The notes under the pieces were generated by a model. That model saw nothing but the letters and a program-made list of their open reading frames with translations. It was not told the DNA's origin and did no database searches. This document shows, one piece after another, positions 6,497-8,040 of a stretch of DNA of 8,040 nucleotides (its first letter is position 1; each line of letters starts with the position of its first letter). The DNA is from Acidimicrobiales bacterium. Its GTDB lineage: Bacteria > Actinomycetota > Acidimicrobiia > Acidimicrobiales > UBA8190. Location of the stretch: assembly GCA_030042575.1 (NCBI GenBank), contig JASHZK010000385.1, positions 1 to 8,040 of the forward strand. The letters run 5' to 3'. A program made the translations under genes and the position numbers.

Positions 6497-6536
6497 GGCC
6501 CCCGGGGGCGGGCGGCGGGTACCGCCCCCGGGGGCC
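6497..6536 (+). terminator. Strong GC hairpin, likely terminator of the MDR-VOC-SDR operon
   Basis: GGCCCCCGGGGGCGG (6497-6511) and CCGCCCCCGGGGGCC (6522-6536) are perfect inverted repeats of 15 bp with a 10-base loop. No T-tract follows, as is common for hairpins placed after actinobacterial operons. Each arm also contains the 10-bp palindrome CCCCCGGGGG. It stands 80 bases after the SDR stop and more than 200 bases before the next gene, which fits termination of the rightward operon. Confidence 0.7.
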
Positions 6537-6537
6537 G

Positions 6538-6584
6538 GTGAGCGAAGCGGAGGCCGGAAACAGGGAGAACCGGCTGTCGCTCAC
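6538..6584 (+). other. Second nested hairpin directly after the terminator
   Basis: GTGAGCGA (6538-6545) pairs perfectly with TCGCTCAC (6577-6584). Inside, GCCGG (6553-6557) pairs with CCGGC (6570-6574) around an A-rich 12-base loop (6558-6569). One base separates it from the large hairpin. It may be an auxiliary terminator or part of a processed 3' RNA; the sequence alone does not decide. Confidence 0.45.
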
Positions 6585-6693
6585 TGTTCGAGGACGATCT
6601 TGCGCCCCTGCCCTGAGCAGGCCATTGGTGCGCCCTTGACGTTGGCTGAGCATGGCGGGGTCGGTGCTCCGGACGCCGGCGGGCTCTTCGCGG

Positions 6694-6757
6694 TCACTCA
6701 AGCACACACAGTGAAATATTGACCAAATGTTGCCGCTGGGAGCTACGTTCTGTGGCA
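6694..6757 (+). promoter_or_regulatory. Promoter of the FtsH-like gene, leaderless layout
   Basis: TTGACC at 6719-6724 is a near-consensus -35. TACGTT at 6744-6749 fits the TAnnnT -10. The spacer is 19 bases, slightly long. The -10 ends 8 bases before the ATG at 6758, so transcription would start at or next to the initiation codon. No usable Shine-Dalgarno exists: GGGAG at 6738-6742 is 15 bases away. Together these indicate a leaderless mRNA, a common form in Actinobacteria. A dyad, TCACT (6694-6698) and AGTGA (6710-6714), lies just upstream of the -35 and could be an operator. Confidence 0.6.
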
Positions 6758-8040
6758 ATGGCAGCCACGGAAAGCACTAACCAGGTTGCGTTGACCACGC
6801 TGGGCCAACCCGGCGTCCTGAGGGCGGGCCAGGCCGATGTGGGGGTCAGTCGGGAGCGGGCCCGCCAGGGCCGCCTGCGGCGCCTGGCCCTCGTCCTCGC
6901 TCCCGTGGCCGTGTGGGTGGTGGTGCGCGCCATCTTGTGGCCCGGGCGGGTGGTGGTGATGCCGCACGTCCCGAGCGGGCTCGTGCCCTACCTGCCCGCC
7001 ATCGTCCTCGTGTTCCTCCTGGTGCTCGTCATCGCCGGGCCCATGTTGGGGGCGGGCCGTTCGCCCCACGTGCTGTACCGCCCCAGTGAGATCGACACAG
7101 GCTTCGCCGACGTGCGCGGCGCCGGCAGTGTCGTCGAAGAGGTGGTGAAGAGCCTCAACCTCTTTCTCGCCCACCGCACCTTCGCCGAGCGCATGGGGGG
7201 ATCGCCGCGTCGGGCCCTGCTGTTCGAAGGGCCGCCGGGGACGGGCAAGACCTATATGGCCAAGGCCATGGCCAAGGAGGCGGGCGTCCCCTTCCTGTTC
7301 GTCTCGGCGTCGGCCTTCCAGTCCATGTTCTACGGCCAGACCAACCGCAAGATCCGCTCCTACTTCCGGTGCCTGCGCAAGTACGCCTGGCGAGAAGGGG
7401 GCGCCATCGGCTTCATCGAGGAGATCGACGCCATCGGCACCGCCCGCAACGGCCTGGGGACGGGACGGGGTGAGGGCATCAGCGGCGTGGTCAACGAGCT
7501 GCTCATCCAGCTGCAGTCCTTCGACCAGCCGCCCATGGCCGTGCGCCTGCGGGGGCGTCTGATCGACTCCGTGAACGCCTGGCTGCCGACCGGGCGTCAG
7601 CTGGGCAAGCCGGTGATGCCCCAGGCCAACATCCTGGTCATCGGGGCCACCAACCGGGCCTCGGACCTCGACCCGGCCCTGGTGCGCCCCGGTCGCTTCG
7701 ACCGCACCATCTATTTCGACCTGCCCACCAGGTCGGGCCGGCGCGACATCATCGACTACTACCTCACCAAGAAAGCGCACGATCCCGAGCTCGACGACCC
7801 GGCCAAGCGCGACACGCTGGCCGCCCTCACCGTCAGCTACACGCCGGTCATGATCGAGCACCTCTTCGACGAGGCGCTGGTGTGGGCCATCCGCCGCGGG
7901 GGCGAGCAGCTGTCGTGGCTGGACGTGCAGAAGGCCAAGATGACCGAGGAGATCGGCCTGGCCCAGCCGGTCGAGTACACCGAGGCCGAGCGCCGCACCA
8001 TCGCCACCCACGAGTCGGGCCACGCCACGGTGGCGTGGCT
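6758..8040 (+). CDS. Membrane-anchored FtsH-like AAA+ metalloprotease, 3' end outside window
   Basis: The frame is open from the ATG to the right edge (427 full codons). A basic cytoplasmic tail of about 42 residues precedes two hydrophobic segments (about 43-60 and 75-97) separated by only about 14 residues. The AAA module follows. Walker A is GPPGTGKT at 158-165, the pore loop MFYGQ is at 190-194, and Walker B is GFIEEID at 218-224. Sensor 1 is ATNR at 297-300, and the second region of homology, LDPALVRPGRFDR (304-316), carries arginine fingers R310 and R313. HESGH at 418-422 matches the M41 zinc motif (HEAGH in FtsH), so a protease domain is beginning. FtsH degrades membrane and short-lived soluble proteins, and this one probably does similar work. 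Unlike FtsH, the extracytoplasmic loop is tiny, the first Walker B acid is Glu not Asp, the pore FVG is FYG, and an extra stretch (about 256-288) precedes sensor 1. It may be a specialised paralog. Confidence 0.9.
   Translation, partial: MAATESTNQVALTTLGQPGVLRAGQADVGVSRERARQGRLRRLALVLAPVAVWVVVRAILWPGRVVVMPHVPSGLVPYLPAIVLVFLLVLVIAGPMLGAGRSPHVLYRPSEIDTGFADVRGAGSVVEEVVKSLNLFLAHRTFAERMGGSPRRALLFEGPPGTGKTYMAKAMAKEAGVPFLFVSASAFQSMFYGQTNRKIRSYFRCLRKYAWREGGAIGFIEEIDAIGTARNGLGTGRGEGISGVVNELLIQLQSFDQPPMAVRLRGRLIDSVNAWLPTGRQLGKPVMPQANILVIGATNRASDLDPALVRPGRFDRTIYFDLPTRSGRRDIIDYYLTKKAHDPELDDPAKRDTLAALTVSYTPVMIEHLFDEALVWAIRRGGEQLSWLDVQKAKMTEEIGLAQPVEYTEAERRTIATHESGHATVAW

Larger units (their letters stand above)
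6417..6757. other. Non-coding stretch between the SDR and the FtsH-like gene
   Basis: This 341-base region has no credible gene. From left to right it holds a 22-bp tandem repeat, a perfect 15-bp hairpin, and a second nested hairpin (6538-6584). A small hairpin follows, CCTGC/GCAGG at 6607-6621. Then come two imperfect copies of a TGCGCCC...CTGAGCA pattern (6601-6621 and 6629-6655) and a 5-bp hairpin GAGCA/TGCTC (6648-6669). The right end, from about 6700, turns AT-rich and carries the promoter of the next gene. The open frames seen on both strands lack ribosome binding sites and family resemblance. Confidence 0.7.

Noticed and set aside
6581..6690. Minus-strand frame ending GRKIVLEQ, reminiscent of the tail of a medium-chain oxidoreductase
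   Set aside because: Only a few residues look familiar, upstream residues do not continue the family, and no start with a ribosome binding site exists. It is too short to call a gene remnant.
6441..6722. Plus-strand 93-codon open frame between the SDR and the FtsH-like gene
   Set aside because: It runs through the tandem repeat and both hairpins, has no family resemblance, and overlaps the promoter of the next gene.

Overview
The window is very GC-rich, with codons ending mostly in G or C. It reads as a chromosomal stretch of a high-GC actinobacterium. An Acidimicrobiia-type organism is possible, but that is a guess from overall flavour rather than a diagnostic gene. It holds six complete or nearly complete genes, one gene cut by the right edge, nine codons of a gene cut by the left edge, and three non-coding stretches with structure in them.

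Left part, minus strand (1-2256). A class II histone-deacetylase-like hydrolase (2256 to 1243) overlaps by four bases (ATGA) an adenylate-forming acyl-CoA ligase (1246 to 113). The ligase ends after 377 residues and lacks the whole C-terminal domain, so it is probably a broken gene. Base composition drops from about 74% to 55% G+C near position 140, exactly where ligase homology ends. Beyond it, an 81-base segment (110 to 30 on the minus strand) can fold into a long hairpin with a GUGA tetraloop. Its 3' arm carries the Shine-Dalgarno of the next minus-strand gene, whose first codons (MKKKVAVVS) are at 29 to 1.

Middle, plus strand. argS (arginyl-tRNA synthetase, 580 aa) diverges from the deacetylase with only about 21 bases between start codons. 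After a 104-base gap with a small tandem repeat comes a tight three-gene unit: a zinc-dependent medium-chain dehydrogenase, a VOC/glyoxalase-fold protein (TGATG overlap) and a short-chain dehydrogenase (16-base gap). Together they look like an oxidative catabolic operon for an unidentified alcohol or carbonyl compound.

Right part. A 341-base non-coding stretch (6417-6757) holds a 22-bp tandem repeat, a perfect 15-bp hairpin that probably terminates the operon, a second nested hairpin, and a promoter whose -10 box lies 8 bases before the next ATG, the layout of a leaderless transcript. That ATG opens a membrane-anchored FtsH-like AAA+ metalloprotease (6758 to the right edge), cut just after its HESGH zinc motif. 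It departs from classical FtsH in its very short extracytoplasmic loop, a Glu in place of the first Walker B Asp, a changed pore loop and an insertion before sensor 1.

The most noteworthy items are the RBS-sequestering leader hairpin beside the truncated ligase and the divergent FtsH paralog with its leaderless promoter. I see no CRISPR array, rRNA, tRNA or recognisable insertion sequence.
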